64,000 bases of DNA, taken from NCBI RefSeq assembly GCF_000197735.1, contig NC_014550.1, positions 496,001 through 560,000 of the forward strand, in the 5' to 3' direction. The notes beneath the pieces are model-generated. The model worked only from the letters and a program-made list of their open reading frames with translations, had not been told where the DNA came from and made no database searches. A program made the translations under genes and the position numbers. Of the stretch, positions 1-8,457 are shown piece by piece. Within the stretch, counting starts at the first letter, position 1. The number at the start of each line of letters is the position of its first letter. Source of the stretch: Glutamicibacter arilaitensis Re117 (GTDB lineage: Bacteria > Actinomycetota > Actinomycetes > Actinomycetales > Micrococcaceae).

Positions 1-131
1 CGCAGCCGGTCGATATCCCGGCGAACGGTGCGCAGGCTGACATCAAGACGCTGGGCGAGCTCGTCTCCGGACCAATAGCGATGGGTCTGCAACAGCGAGA
101 GCAAGCGCAAGAATCTGGTGCTGGTACTCAT
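1..131 (-). CDS. N-terminal fragment of a WYL/DeoR-type HTH transcriptional regulator
   Basis: Only the first 43 residues are in the window; the gene runs off the left edge. The reverse strand opens with ATG at 131 and reads MSTSTRFLRLLSLLQ, then a helix-turn-helix with SGDELAQRLDVSLRTVRRDID, the usual start of YafY-like regulators that carry a C-terminal WYL domain. It is divergent from the DinB-like gene at 236, with about 100 bases between, so it may regulate that gene. The WYL part is inferred from the family and is not visible. Confidence 0.75.
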   Translation of the reverse strand, partial: MSTSTRFLRLLSLLQTHRYWSGDELAQRLDVSLRTVRRDIDRL

Positions 132-235
132 GCAGCAAGTCTGCCTTGATTTAGGACAAAAACTGGCACTTTTCAGTTCTATTCTGTTTATTACCAGCTG
201 GAAATACCGGCCTCAGCTTATGCCAGGAGGCAATC

Positions 236-784
236 ATGAGCACCATGGCCATCACCAACACCGCCACCCTGAGCGGGGAACGCGCCGACCTGTTCCAGGC
301 TCTGGCCAACGCGAGGCATTTTTTGCGCTTCACTGCCCAGGGGCTGAATGATGAGCAGGCCTCAAAGCGCACTACTGCCAGCGAGCTGACCCTTGGCGGG
401 TTGATCAAGCACGTGACCGGCGTGGAAGAGCAGTGGCAGGAATTCATCGTCAAAGGTCGTGCGGCCATGGCCTGGGATGGAGCGGATTTCAGCCAGATGC
501 CGCCGGAGGCGATCGAAGCCTTCCACAACGAATTCCGCATGCAGCCCGGCGAAACCTTGGAAGCGCTGTTGGAAAGCTACACGCAGGTTGCCGACCGCAC
601 CGACGCACTGTTGGCCAAGGTGGACCTGGACACCGTGCATGAGCTGCCTTCAGCTCCGTGGTTCGTCGACACGCACTGGTCCGTGCGGCGCACCTTGCTG
701 CACATCATTTCCGAAACCACCCAGCACTCAGGACATGCGGACATCATCCGCGAATCCCTAGACGGACAGAAATCGATGGGCTAG
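236..784 (+). CDS. DinB/DUF664-family protein
   Basis: 182 residues with the four-helix-bundle pattern of DinB-like proteins: a conserved early His in GGLIKHVTGVEEQW and a later TLLHIISETTQHSGHADIIRE, whose His residues normally bind a metal. Family members include mycothiol- or bacillithiol-dependent transferases and many uncharacterised stress proteins; no substrate can be read from the sequence. An AGGAGG ribosome site ends 5 bases before the ATG, which fixes the start. It is convergent with moaA, and the two stop codons lie within a 4-base overlap at 781-784. Confidence 0.8.
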   Translation: MSTMAITNTATLSGERADLFQALANARHFLRFTAQGLNDEQASKRTTASELTLGGLIKHVTGVEEQWQEFIVKGRAAMAWDGADFSQMPPEAIEAFHNEFRMQPGETLEALLESYTQVADRTDALLAKVDLDTVHELPSAPWFVDTHWSVRRTLLHIISETTQHSGHADIIRESLDGQKSMG

Positions 785-1821
785 CCGCCGATATAGGACA
801 TTTCGATGCGTTTGCGATTGCCCGGGGTCAGCGCTGCGCGCAGCTCCGAGTAATTGTCATCGCGCTTGCGCCAGTGGCCGGTCAACGCCTTCGCCAAGTC
901 CTCATCGCTGATTCCGTCACGCATCAGCTGGCGCAGGTCATAGCCCGAACCGGCAAACAGGCAGGTGTAGAGCTGGCCTTCGGCCGAGACGCGAGCGCGT
1001 GAGCAGTTGCCGCAGAAGGCATTGGTGACACTGGAAATCACGCCGATCTCCCCGGCCCCGTCCTTGTAGCGCCAGCGGTTGGCGGTCTCGCCCGGTTCGG
1101 TCTTGGTGACTGGTTCCAGCGCCCATCGTTCGTTGATCATGGAGACCACTTCAGCAGATGGGAGCACTTCATCCAGCTTCCAGCCATTGGTGGTGCCGAC
1201 GTCCATGAATTCAATGAAGCGCAGGATGTTCCCGGTGCCGCGGAAATGCTCGGCCAGCGAAAGGATCTCGCTGTCATTGACCCCGCGCTTGATCACGGTG
1301 TTGATCTTCACCGGTCCCAGGCCGACCTCGCGGGCCACCTGGATGGCTTCCAAGACCTTGGAGACAGGGAAATTCACGTCATTGATGGCTTTGAACTTTT
1401 CATCATCCAGCGAGTCCAGCGAGATGGTGACGCGGTTCAGGCCGGCTTCTTTGAGGGCAGGTGCGAGCACTGGCAACGCCGAGCCGTTGGTGGTCATTGC
1501 CAGGTCAATGCGTTTGCCTTCGGGCGTGCGCAGGTTGGAGAGCATTGCCACCAGATCCACGATGCCGCGGCGCAGCAATGGTTCGCCACCGGTCAGGCGC
1601 AGCTTGGTCACGCCAAGAGAAACCGAAATGCGAGCCAGACGCTCAATCTCTTCGAAACTCAGCAGCTCCGAGCGCTCGCGGAATTGGAAGTCACGGCCGA
1701 AAATTTCCTTGGGCATGCAGTACACGCACCGGAAATTGCAGCGGTCCGTGACCGAAATCCGCAAGTCATGCAGGGGCCGAGAACGGGCATCCAGTATTTC
1801 CCCTGCCAATGGAGCTTTCAT
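781..1821 (-). CDS. moaA: GTP 3',8-cyclase MoaA (molybdenum cofactor biosynthesis)
   Basis: 346 residues. Radical-SAM enzyme that, with MoaC, converts GTP to cyclic pyranopterin monophosphate, the first step of molybdenum cofactor synthesis. The N-terminal cluster motif is CNFRCVYC (about residues 28-35), and the C-terminal second Fe-S cluster region CGNCSRARVSAEGQLYTC is present. The protein ends in Gly-Gly as is typical for MoaA. The ATG at 1821 (MKAPLAGEIL) was chosen over an upstream in-frame TTG at 1878 because homology starts there and a GGGAAG precedes it. It is divergent from modA and lies beside moeA and mobA, consistent with a Moco locus feeding nitrate reductase. Confidence 0.95.
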   Translation of the reverse strand: MKAPLAGEILDARSRPLHDLRISVTDRCNFRCVYCMPKEIFGRDFQFRERSELLSFEEIERLARISVSLGVTKLRLTGGEPLLRRGIVDLVAMLSNLRTPEGKRIDLAMTTNGSALPVLAPALKEAGLNRVTISLDSLDDEKFKAINDVNFPVSKVLEAIQVAREVGLGPVKINTVIKRGVNDSEILSLAEHFRGTGNILRFIEFMDVGTTNGWKLDEVLPSAEVVSMINERWALEPVTKTEPGETANRWRYKDGAGEIGVISSVTNAFCGNCSRARVSAEGQLYTCLFAGSGYDLRQLMRDGISDEDLAKALTGHWRKRDDNYSELRAALTPGNRKRIEMSYIGG

Positions 1822-1953
1822 GCTTCCCAGCTTAACCCGGTTGGGTCCTAGGCGATAGGGAGTCGTCTGAAAGCGCAAATCAGTGCGTAAAATAAGCCGG
1901 TAGACCTCAGCGCGGTTGTAGCATGGGCTTAAAGCACAATTTCTGGAGAATTC

Positions 1954-2724
1954 ATGCGCGTACGTTGGCCGCTGGCCCTTCGCTGCACGGTGCTAGCCGC
2001 CGTGGCCGGGTTGTCCCTGACTGGCTGCTCGGCGAGCGGCAACAGCACCGGGGAACCAATCACCATTGCGGCAGCAGCCTCCCTGCAAGGTGCCTTCGAG
2101 CAGATCTCCGAAGAATTCACAGCCGAACACCCCGAAGTGCAGATCTCCAGCATCACCTATGACGGCTCTTCTACCCTGGCCACGCAGATCCTCGAAGGCG
2201 CCAACGTGGATGTCTTCGCTTCGGCCGATGAACGCAACATGTCAGAGGTAACTGAAGCCGGGTTCGGCCACGAGCCGGTGATCTTTGCCAGCAACACCTT
2301 GGTGATCGCCGTGCCGCAGGATAACCCGGCGGATATCGATTCCCTGCAGGACCTTTCACAGGCCACTATGGTGCTGTGCGCACCACAGGTACCCTGCGGC
2401 GCGGCTTCGCAGCGGTTGCTTGAAGCCAGCGGCGTGCAAGTCACCCCGGCTAGCCAAGAACAGAATGTCACCGCGGTGCTGCAGAAGGTGGCCGCCGGTG
2501 AAGCAGATGCCGGGCTGGTCTACGCCACCGACGTACTCGATGACGGGAACGTTGCGGCGATCGTGCCCGATGGGGCAGAAGACATTGTGAACACCTACCC
2601 GATCGCAGCACTGGGTGAAAATCCTGGAGCGCAGGCCTTCGTGGATTTCGTGAGCAGCGAGCGCGGCCAGCAGATTCTGGAGGAGCACGGCTTTGGTACC
2701 GGTGCCGCGCAGGCTAATGGCTAG
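1954..2724 (+). CDS. modA: Molybdate ABC transporter substrate-binding lipoprotein ModA
   Basis: 256 residues. Extracytoplasmic receptor that captures molybdate for the ModBC permease. A signal peptide is followed by a lipobox ending LTGCSASG (Cys about residue 25), so it should be a membrane-anchored lipoprotein. The mature part starts with ITIAAAASLQGAFEQI and has STLATQILEGANVDVFASAD, the oxyanion-binding blocks of ModA. A GGAG site precedes the ATG. Its last codons overlap the start of modB (ATGGCTAG), so translation is probably coupled. First gene of modA-modB-modC/moeA-mobA. Confidence 0.96.
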   Translation: MRVRWPLALRCTVLAAVAGLSLTGCSASGNSTGEPITIAAAASLQGAFEQISEEFTAEHPEVQISSITYDGSSTLATQILEGANVDVFASADERNMSEVTEAGFGHEPVIFASNTLVIAVPQDNPADIDSLQDLSQATMVLCAPQVPCGAASQRLLEASGVQVTPASQEQNVTAVLQKVAAGEADAGLVYATDVLDDGNVAAIVPDGAEDIVNTYPIAALGENPGAQAFVDFVSSERGQQILEEHGFGTGAAQANG

Positions 2725-3523
2725 CGATACCGGGGTACGGGTTCCAGGCTTCGCCATTGCACCGGCATTGCTGGGCGTGGCACTGCTGGTGCTTCCGCTG
2801 CTCGCACTGATTTCGCGGGCCAGCTGGTCCACGCTGGTGGCCGATGCCACCAGTGAAGAAGCGCTCGCCGCACTGTGGCTGAGTTTGCGCACCGGGGTGG
2901 CCGCCACCGTGCTGTGCGTGTTGCTCGGCGTGCCACTGGCGGTATTGATGGCCCGCAGCTCCACCCGCGTAGCCCAGCTATTGCGGGCCTTGATCGCCGT
3001 CCCGCTGGTGCTGCCGCCGATGGTAGGCGGCGTCGCACTGCTCTTCCTGTTCGGGCGCACCAGCCCCATTGGCCAGTTCATTGATTCCATCTGGGGGATC
3101 TCCCTGCCATTCTCCACCGCCGCGGTGGTGATTGCACAAAGTTTCGTTGCACTGCCATTCCTCGTGCTCTCCGTGGAAGGATCGCTGCGGGCCGCCGGCG
3201 CCGGGTACGAACAAGCAGCCGCCACCTTGGGCGCAGGGCGCTGGATGGTGCTCACCCGCATCACCCTGCCGCTGGCCGCCCCGGGCCTGGTCGCCGGCAT
3301 CATCCTGTGCTTCGCGCGGGCCATCGGCGAGTTTGGCGCCACCGCGCTATTTGCCGGCAATGCGCCGGGTGTCACCCAGACCATGCCGCTGGCCATCTAC
3401 ACTGCATTCAACGGTGCCGGGGCCGGACGAGACTCGGCTGTCGCACTCTCGCTGCTGCTGCTGGCCACCGCAGTTCTGGTGCTGCTGCTGGTGCGTGCCT
3501 GGCGCCCGGGAGCACTGAAATGA
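2717..3523 (+). CDS. modB: Molybdate ABC transporter permease ModB
   Basis: 268 residues, about six membrane spans, with the cytoplasmic loop EQAAATLGAGRWMVLTRITLPLA, the EAA motif that docks on the ATPase. The motif and the ModA/ModC neighbours identify molybdate as the substrate. The ATG at 2717 overlaps the modA stop; an upstream in-frame GTG at 2693 would lie wholly inside modA and is less likely. The stop overlaps the next ATG (ATGA at 3520-3523), so translation is probably coupled to modC. Confidence 0.95.
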   Translation: MASDTGVRVPGFAIAPALLGVALLVLPLLALISRASWSTLVADATSEEALAALWLSLRTGVAATVLCVLLGVPLAVLMARSSTRVAQLLRALIAVPLVLPPMVGGVALLFLFGRTSPIGQFIDSIWGISLPFSTAAVVIAQSFVALPFLVLSVEGSLRAAGAGYEQAAATLGAGRWMVLTRITLPLAAPGLVAGIILCFARAIGEFGATALFAGNAPGVTQTMPLAIYTAFNGAGAGRDSAVALSLLLLATAVLVLLLVRAWRPGALK

Positions 3524-5517
3524 CGCTCAAGGTAAACCTGCAGGTGCCGCGCACCGGATTCGACGTGGACGTTGAATTCGCGGTGCCCGCCGGCAGCACG
3601 CTGGCAATGATGGGCCCCAGCGGTTCGGGCAAGTCCACCATCGTCCACGCCATCGCCGGGATCCAGAAGATCACCCGGGGGCGCATCGAACTGTCCGGCA
3701 CGGTGCTGGCCGATGCGAAGCTGCACCGTCCGCCGCACCTGCGCGAAGTCGGGCTGCTGGGCCAGGACCCGCACCTGTTTCCGCACCTGGACGCCTTGAA
3801 GAACATTGCCTTTGGCGCCCGGGCCGGGGGACTGGAGAAGTCCGCGGCCACGGCCGCCGCCAGCGAATGGCTCGCGAGACTGGGACTGGAAGAAATCGCC
3901 AGCCACCGGCCCGAGGCACTGTCTGGAGGACAGCGGCAGCGCATCGCCCTGGCGCGCGCCCTGGCCGCCAAGCCGAAGATCCTGCTCATCGACGAACCCT
4001 TCGCTTCGCTGGATGTCGAGGCCGCCATGGACATGCGCGCCCTGGTGCGCGAAGAGCTGGCACGCACCGCAACCAGCGCCATCGTGGTCTCGCATTCGGC
4101 CGCCGATACCTTGGCGCTCGCCGATGACCTGCTGGTGCTTGAGCGCGGACAGATCATCCAGCAGGGCACTGTGGCCGAGGTTTTTGCCGCCCCGGCCAAT
4201 CGCTTTGTGCGCGCCGTGGTGGCCACGCTGCCCGCGCAGCACCCGATAAGCATTCAGGAAGAGCCAATCATGAGCACCGGAAATGACCCCATAGAACTTG
4301 AAGTGCACCGTTCGCGGCTGCTCTCGCAGGTGGTGCCCGTGGCCCCGCAACGGATTGCGGTGGCCGGCGGTTTCACCGCATTGCATGGTGCAGTGCTGGC
4401 CCAGGATGTTGCCTCAGCGCACCCGCTGCCGCTGTGGGACAACTCGGCCATGGATGGCTACGCGGTGCGCTCGGCCGATACCGCAACTGCTCCGGCGGCG
4501 CTGGATGTGATCGGTGAAGTGCCGGCTGGAAGCGGCTGGAATCCGATGCTGGAGGCAGGCCAGTGCGTGAAAATCATGACCGGTGCCCCGATCCCGTCGG
4601 ATGCTGACGCAGTGGTGCGCATCGAGGACACCTCGGCCGCGGTTGATGGCTGGGATGTGAAGACCGTGCAGGTCAATGTGCAGGTTCCTGCTGGCAAGGA
4701 CATCCGCCGCAGCGGGGAAGACAAGAATGCCGGGGAACCGATGGCCTACGCCGGCGAGGAACTGACCGCGGCCCGGCTCTCAGCCTTGGCCGCAGCCGGA
4801 TCCAGCACGCTGCAGGTGCGCACCATGCCCAAGGTGGCGGTACTGATCACCGGAGCAGAATTGCGTACTCCCGGCCAAGCGCTGACGCGCGGGCAGATCC
4901 CGGAAACCAACTCCTTGCTGATGGCGGGGCTGCTGGCAGAATCAGGAATCCAGGCCACTACCGTAGTGCACTGCGTCGATGACATTGAAGCAGTGCACGA
5001 GCAGCTGGTGATCCTTGGCGCCACCCACGATGCCGTGCTCAGTACCGGAGGAGTGGGACCGGGCGCCTATGACGTCATGCGCCAAGCGCTGGAAGCAGAA
5101 CCCCAAGTGCAGGCGGTGCGGGTGAAGATCCGTCCGGGCCAGCCGCAGTGCGCCGGGCGGCTGGCAGCAGGCGCGATGGTTTTCGCCCTGCCGGGCAACC
5201 CGGTCAGCGCCGCGGTGAGCTTCGAGCTGTTCGTGCGACCATGCCTGCGTGCCATGCAGGGCCACCGCGACGTGCTGCGTCCTACCTTGCGAGCAGTGGC
5301 CGCGGTAGGTTGGCGCGCCGCCGCTGGACGCGTCCAGGTCATCCCGGTCGTATTCGAACATGGAGAGCAGTTGCGTTGTGCCCCCGCAGTCCAAGCGCAG
5401 AGCATTTCCCACTCGGTAGGCGGCTTCGGCGCGGCCCAGGGCTACGCCCTGGTCCCGGCAGGGATCACCCAGGTCAATCCCGGCGATGAGGTCGAAGTCC
5501 TGAGGATGGTTCCATGA
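3520..5517 (+). CDS. modC-moeA: ModC ATPase fused in frame to MoeA molybdenumtransferase
   Basis: One open frame of 665 codons. Residues 1 to about 240 are an ABC ATPase: Walker A GPSGSGKST (32-40), signature LSGGQRQR (about 134-141), Walker B ILLIDEP. From residue 251 it is MoeA, which inserts molybdate into adenylylated molybdopterin: LPLWDNSAMDGYAVRSAD, MTGAPIPSDADAVV, STGGVGPGAYDVM and ALPGNPVSAAVSFEL. An internal ATG at 4270 follows an AGGA site at 9 bases, so MoeA may also be made alone. ModC lacks the C-terminal TOBE domain. A TAA in the +1 frame at 4247 means one extra base near 4241 would be enough to fake the fusion. Functions are secure; the fusion is not. Confidence 0.85.
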   Translation: MTLKVNLQVPRTGFDVDVEFAVPAGSTLAMMGPSGSGKSTIVHAIAGIQKITRGRIELSGTVLADAKLHRPPHLREVGLLGQDPHLFPHLDALKNIAFGARAGGLEKSAATAAASEWLARLGLEEIASHRPEALSGGQRQRIALARALAAKPKILLIDEPFASLDVEAAMDMRALVREELARTATSAIVVSHSAADTLALADDLLVLERGQIIQQGTVAEVFAAPANRFVRAVVATLPAQHPISIQEEPIMSTGNDPIELEVHRSRLLSQVVPVAPQRIAVAGGFTALHGAVLAQDVASAHPLPLWDNSAMDGYAVRSADTATAPAALDVIGEVPAGSGWNPMLEAGQCVKIMTGAPIPSDADAVVRIEDTSAAVDGWDVKTVQVNVQVPAGKDIRRSGEDKNAGEPMAYAGEELTAARLSALAAAGSSTLQVRTMPKVAVLITGAELRTPGQALTRGQIPETNSLLMAGLLAESGIQATTVVHCVDDIEAVHEQLVILGATHDAVLSTGGVGPGAYDVMRQALEAEPQVQAVRVKIRPGQPQCAGRLAAGAMVFALPGNPVSAAVSFELFVRPCLRAMQGHRDVLRPTLRAVAAVGWRAAAGRVQVIPVVFEHGEQLRCAPAVQAQSISHSVGGFGAAQGYALVPAGITQVNPGDEVEVLRMVP

Positions 5518-6392
5518 GCAATTCGAACGCCATCGGCTTCGACGCCCTGGTCCTTGCCGGGGGACGAGGCACCCGCTTGGGCGGTGCGGGCAAGGCGGAA
5601 CTGCAATTGCATGGCCAGCGCCTGGTGGACCGTGTGGTGGCAGCGACCCGCAAGGCGGGAGCCGCCCGAGTTATCGTGGTTGGCCCGGATACTGCGGGAA
5701 CCAAAGCCGACTGGGTAGTGCGTGAAGACCCACCATTTGCCGGTCCCTTGGCGGGCATTGCCGCGGGGCTGAAGGAACTCAGCAGTGAAACCGCGAGCGA
5801 ATGGACCATGGTCCTGGCCTGCGATTTGCAACGCCCGGTCGCGGTCTCCACCGCATTGACCAAGAACTTCGAGCGGCGGGAGACTGATGGCCTGCTACTG
5901 GTTGACGCCCAAGGCCACACCCAATGGTTGGCTGGCATCTACCGTACGGCGGCTTTGGCTTTGGCCTGCGATGAACTTGGCGAGAACCTCGTCGACGCGC
6001 CGGTACGGCGCGCATTGAACCAGCTTCACCTGGCACAAGTTCCGGTGGATGATGAAACCAGCAGTGATATTGATACCCCGCAGGCGCTGGAAAGTGCCCG
6101 CCGCAACGAAAGGACGCGCATGGCACAGCACCTGCCACCCGAAGCATTGAACGAATGGCTGGAAGCCGCAGCCAAAGAACTGGGCCTAGATGCCGGTGGC
6201 GTAGATATCGCCACCGTGCTGGATGTTGCTAAACATGTAGCCCATGAGGTTGCCCGCCCTGCTGCTCCGTTGAGCACCTTCCTGCTTGGGCTGGCCATGG
6301 GCAACGGCAAGGGCGACCTGGACGGGCTCTCGCAGCAGCTGGTCTCGCGAGCCCACCGCTGGGCGGACGAGCATCCTGAAGGCATTGCCTAA
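5514..6392 (+). CDS. mobA: MobA-like molybdenum cofactor guanylyltransferase with C-terminal DUF6457 domain
   Basis: 292 residues. The N-terminal 200 or so form a nucleotidyltransferase fold with LVLAGGRGTRLGG and an LACDLQRP metal-binding segment; it should join GMP to molybdopterin to give the MGD cofactor used by NarG. The last 85 residues or so (LPPEALNEWLEAAAKELGLDA onward, ending in a helical ARPAAPLSTFLLGLAMG segment) match what I recall of DUF6457, usually a separate small actinobacterial protein near moeA, so this looks like a fusion. The ATG overlaps the moeA stop (ATGA at 5514-5517). Last gene of the molybdenum operon. Confidence 0.85.
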   Translation: MSNSNAIGFDALVLAGGRGTRLGGAGKAELQLHGQRLVDRVVAATRKAGAARVIVVGPDTAGTKADWVVREDPPFAGPLAGIAAGLKELSSETASEWTMVLACDLQRPVAVSTALTKNFERRETDGLLLVDAQGHTQWLAGIYRTAALALACDELGENLVDAPVRRALNQLHLAQVPVDDETSSDIDTPQALESARRNERTRMAQHLPPEALNEWLEAAAKELGLDAGGVDIATVLDVAKHVAHEVARPAAPLSTFLLGLAMGNGKGDLDGLSQQLVSRAHRWADEHPEGIA

Positions 6393-6480
6393 GTCACGCT
6401 CCAGGTTATCCAAGTGCAGCTTTGAAAGCTGTCTGCAACTGGTTGCAACGATGCCGGCGCGATAGCGGCCGCATTCCCGG

Positions 6481-7380
6481 CTAGGATTCCTGGCGGTCTT
6501 CGTCCTTGGACTGAGCCTGGCCAGGGGCCAATTCTTCGGGCATGGTTGGCTTTTGCGCGGATTTTCTGCCGCGCCGCATCCAGCCCCAGAACACGATCAC
6601 GGCGAGAACTACAAGCGCTGCAACATCAACCATGGGGCTCGATAGCGCAGCGCTGTTTCGCTGCAGCCAATCCTGCACTCCAATTGGCACCAGCTGCGGT
6701 GCTGAAATCAGGCCGTTGGTCAGCCAGAAGATCACGCCAACCACGATGAGCAAGCTGCCGGTGAGTATTGAAACGACGTGCAGCTCGCGGCCGAAAACCT
6801 TCGTGGTGCGGCCGCGCAGGTTGCTGCGGCCGTTCGCGCCGAGTCGATTCCAGATGCGCGCCAGGACGAACATCGGCACCACCATGCCAGCGCCGTATAC
6901 AGCCAGCAGCACGCCCCCGGACACCGCGTCGCCCTGGACAGCGGCCAAGGTGAGCATTGCGCCGAGGATCGGTCCAGCACAGAAGCCCGAGACGCCGCCG
7001 ACAGCACCCAAAGCCAAGGTCTTGAGCAGGCCCTTGCCTCCGCTGGCGCGATGTTGCAGCTTGGAGAATCCGGGAATCCAACGCGAAAGGTCGAATCCGA
7101 ATCCAGCGAAGTATATGATGCCCATGGCAATGAGCATCAGCGAAGCGATCAAGACGATCAGCTCCCGCTCGGTAGCAAGGAACAGCCCCACTGCTCCCAC
7201 GCCCAAGCCTGCCGGCACCAGGACCAGGGCGAGGCCGAGGTAGAAAACCAGCCCGTGGAGATACAGGCGGGGCCCACTTCCCACAGTGGAGGCGAAGAAT
7301 GCCGGCAGCAGCAGCGCACTGCACGGGCTGAGCAGCGCCAGCATGCCTCCGAGGAACGCTGAGAGCAGGCCGATATCCAT
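6481..7380 (-). CDS. CcdA-like cytochrome c biogenesis / thiol-disulfide transmembrane protein
   Basis: 299 residues with about six hydrophobic segments. CcdA/DsbD-type proteins pass electrons from cytoplasmic thioredoxin across the membrane. The two expected membrane cysteines are visible, in LLSPCSALLLPAFF (about Cys20) and SGFCAGPILGAML. The charged C-terminal tail (GWMRRGRKSAQKPTMPEEL) is probably cytoplasmic. Its ATG overlaps the TAA of the DsbA-like gene upstream (TAATG), so the two form a coupled pair in which CcdA probably recycles that oxidoreductase. Confidence 0.85.
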   Translation of the reverse strand: MDIGLLSAFLGGMLALLSPCSALLLPAFFASTVGSGPRLYLHGLVFYLGLALVLVPAGLGVGAVGLFLATERELIVLIASLMLIAMGIIYFAGFGFDLSRWIPGFSKLQHRASGGKGLLKTLALGAVGGVSGFCAGPILGAMLTLAAVQGDAVSGGVLLAVYGAGMVVPMFVLARIWNRLGANGRSNLRGRTTKVFGRELHVVSILTGSLLIVVGVIFWLTNGLISAPQLVPIGVQDWLQRNSAALSSPMVDVAALVVLAVIVFWGWMRRGRKSAQKPTMPEELAPGQAQSKDEDRQES

Positions 7381-8129
7381 TAGCTTGCGTCCTTGGCAGC
7401 CAAGGCGGCCTCGATCTTGTCGATGAATACGCTCTTGGGCTGGGCGCCCATCACAGGTTCGCCATCAACCAGGAATGCCGGGGTCGAATAGACTCCCAGC
7501 TGCAGGCCGAGCTGCGCATTGGAATCGATCATCTTTGCGGCTTCCTCGGACTTCACGTCGGTGGTGAACTGCTTGGTATCCAAACCGAGATCGGCAGCGA
7601 GCTTGGCCAGCGATTTTTCGCTCAAGCCCGAACCCTTGCGGCTTTTGCCGTCGGCAAAGAGCTCGTCATGGTATTCCCAGAACTTGCCTTGCTTTGCCGC
7701 CGCGTAGGAAGCCAGCGCGGCCCGCTCCGAATCATCGCCGAAGATGTTCACATCGCGCCATTCTACTCGGACCTTGCCTTCTTTGGCGTAGTCAAGAATC
7801 AGTGGCAGGGTTTCGCTAGACCACTTTGCGCAGAACTTGCACTGGTAGTCAGAGAAGACCACGACTCCCACTGGTGCATCAACCGGACCGGCGGCCAGCA
7901 AATCATCGGGTGAGCGCAGCTCGAACTGAGAAAGATCAGGGGCTTGCTCCGTAGCGTCCGCCGGGGTTTCAGTCTGCTGGCTGATTGGCTGGTCCTTCGG
8001 CGTGGCCGGCCCATCGGAGTTGATATCGCCCAGGTTCAAGGCAACAAATACCAGTGCGGCGATGGCCGCCAAGGCCATGGCCAAGCCGATCCAACGCCGT
8101 TTCGGCTTCGCTGTGCTGCTGTTCTCCAT
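7380..8129 (-). CDS. Membrane-anchored DsbA-like thioredoxin-fold protein
   Basis: 249 residues: short cytoplasmic N-terminus, one membrane span (about 13-33), a Pro/Thr-rich linker, then a DsbA/DSBA_4-type thioredoxin fold with the redox motif CKFC (Cys97, Cys100) in VVVFSDYQCKFC and the cis-Pro loop YSTPAFLVDGE. It should form or isomerise disulfides on the outer face of the membrane. The ATG at 8129 has GGGAG 8 bases upstream and was preferred to the in-frame start at 8210, which lacks one. It is coupled to the CcdA-like gene downstream. Confidence 0.88.
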   Translation of the reverse strand: MENSSTAKPKRRWIGLAMALAAIAALVFVALNLGDINSDGPATPKDQPISQQTETPADATEQAPDLSQFELRSPDDLLAAGPVDAPVGVVVFSDYQCKFCAKWSSETLPLILDYAKEGKVRVEWRDVNIFGDDSERAALASYAAAKQGKFWEYHDELFADGKSRKGSGLSEKSLAKLAADLGLDTKQFTTDVKSEEAAKMIDSNAQLGLQLGVYSTPAFLVDGEPVMGAQPKSVFIDKIEAALAAKDAS

Positions 8130-8457
8130 GTGTTCTCCCTGGTGTCCAGACTCTGCGGAGCCTGCGCCTGCCGCAATCTTCTTTGAACCGGCAATTGGTC
8201 TTGATTGCACATTTAATAGCTATTGGTGATGGGCGTTTTCATAGAACTTAATGCCCAGTTGACGATCATTGTATATGTTGGTTCTATGTGTTTTACATGA
8301 GGTCTCAGTGGAACTGGCCTCGGCGGTGGATCGCGGCGGAACGGGCTTTTCCCGTACAGGATTTTCATATGAAATGGCCCTGCCAGGAACCCGGTCTTTG
8401 CCGGGACCACGCATCCGGAGCCTTGGCTCCGGATCAGCGCTAGTGCCAGCAGGGGAT
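8130..8457. other. Intergenic region between the DsbA-like gene and the TDT transporter gene
   Basis: 328 bases without a supportable gene. The part next to 8129 is AT-rich (8200-8300) and should hold the promoter of the DsbA-like/CcdA pair. The part near 8413-8434 has a strong hairpin downstream of the transporter stop. Confidence 0.6.
8413..8434 (-). terminator. Hairpin downstream of the TDT transporter gene
   Basis: A perfect 10-bp stem (ATCCGGAGCC / GGCTCCGGAT) with a 2-base loop, about 25 bases past the transporter stop. A second, weaker stem (CCCGG...CCGGG) follows. There is no T tract, so termination is plausible but not certain. Confidence 0.45.

Noticed and set aside
1879..1953. Molybdenum cofactor riboswitch or ModE site between moaA and modA
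   Set aside because: The 75-base divergent gap is too short for a Moco riboswitch plus promoters and shows no clear ModE-like palindrome.
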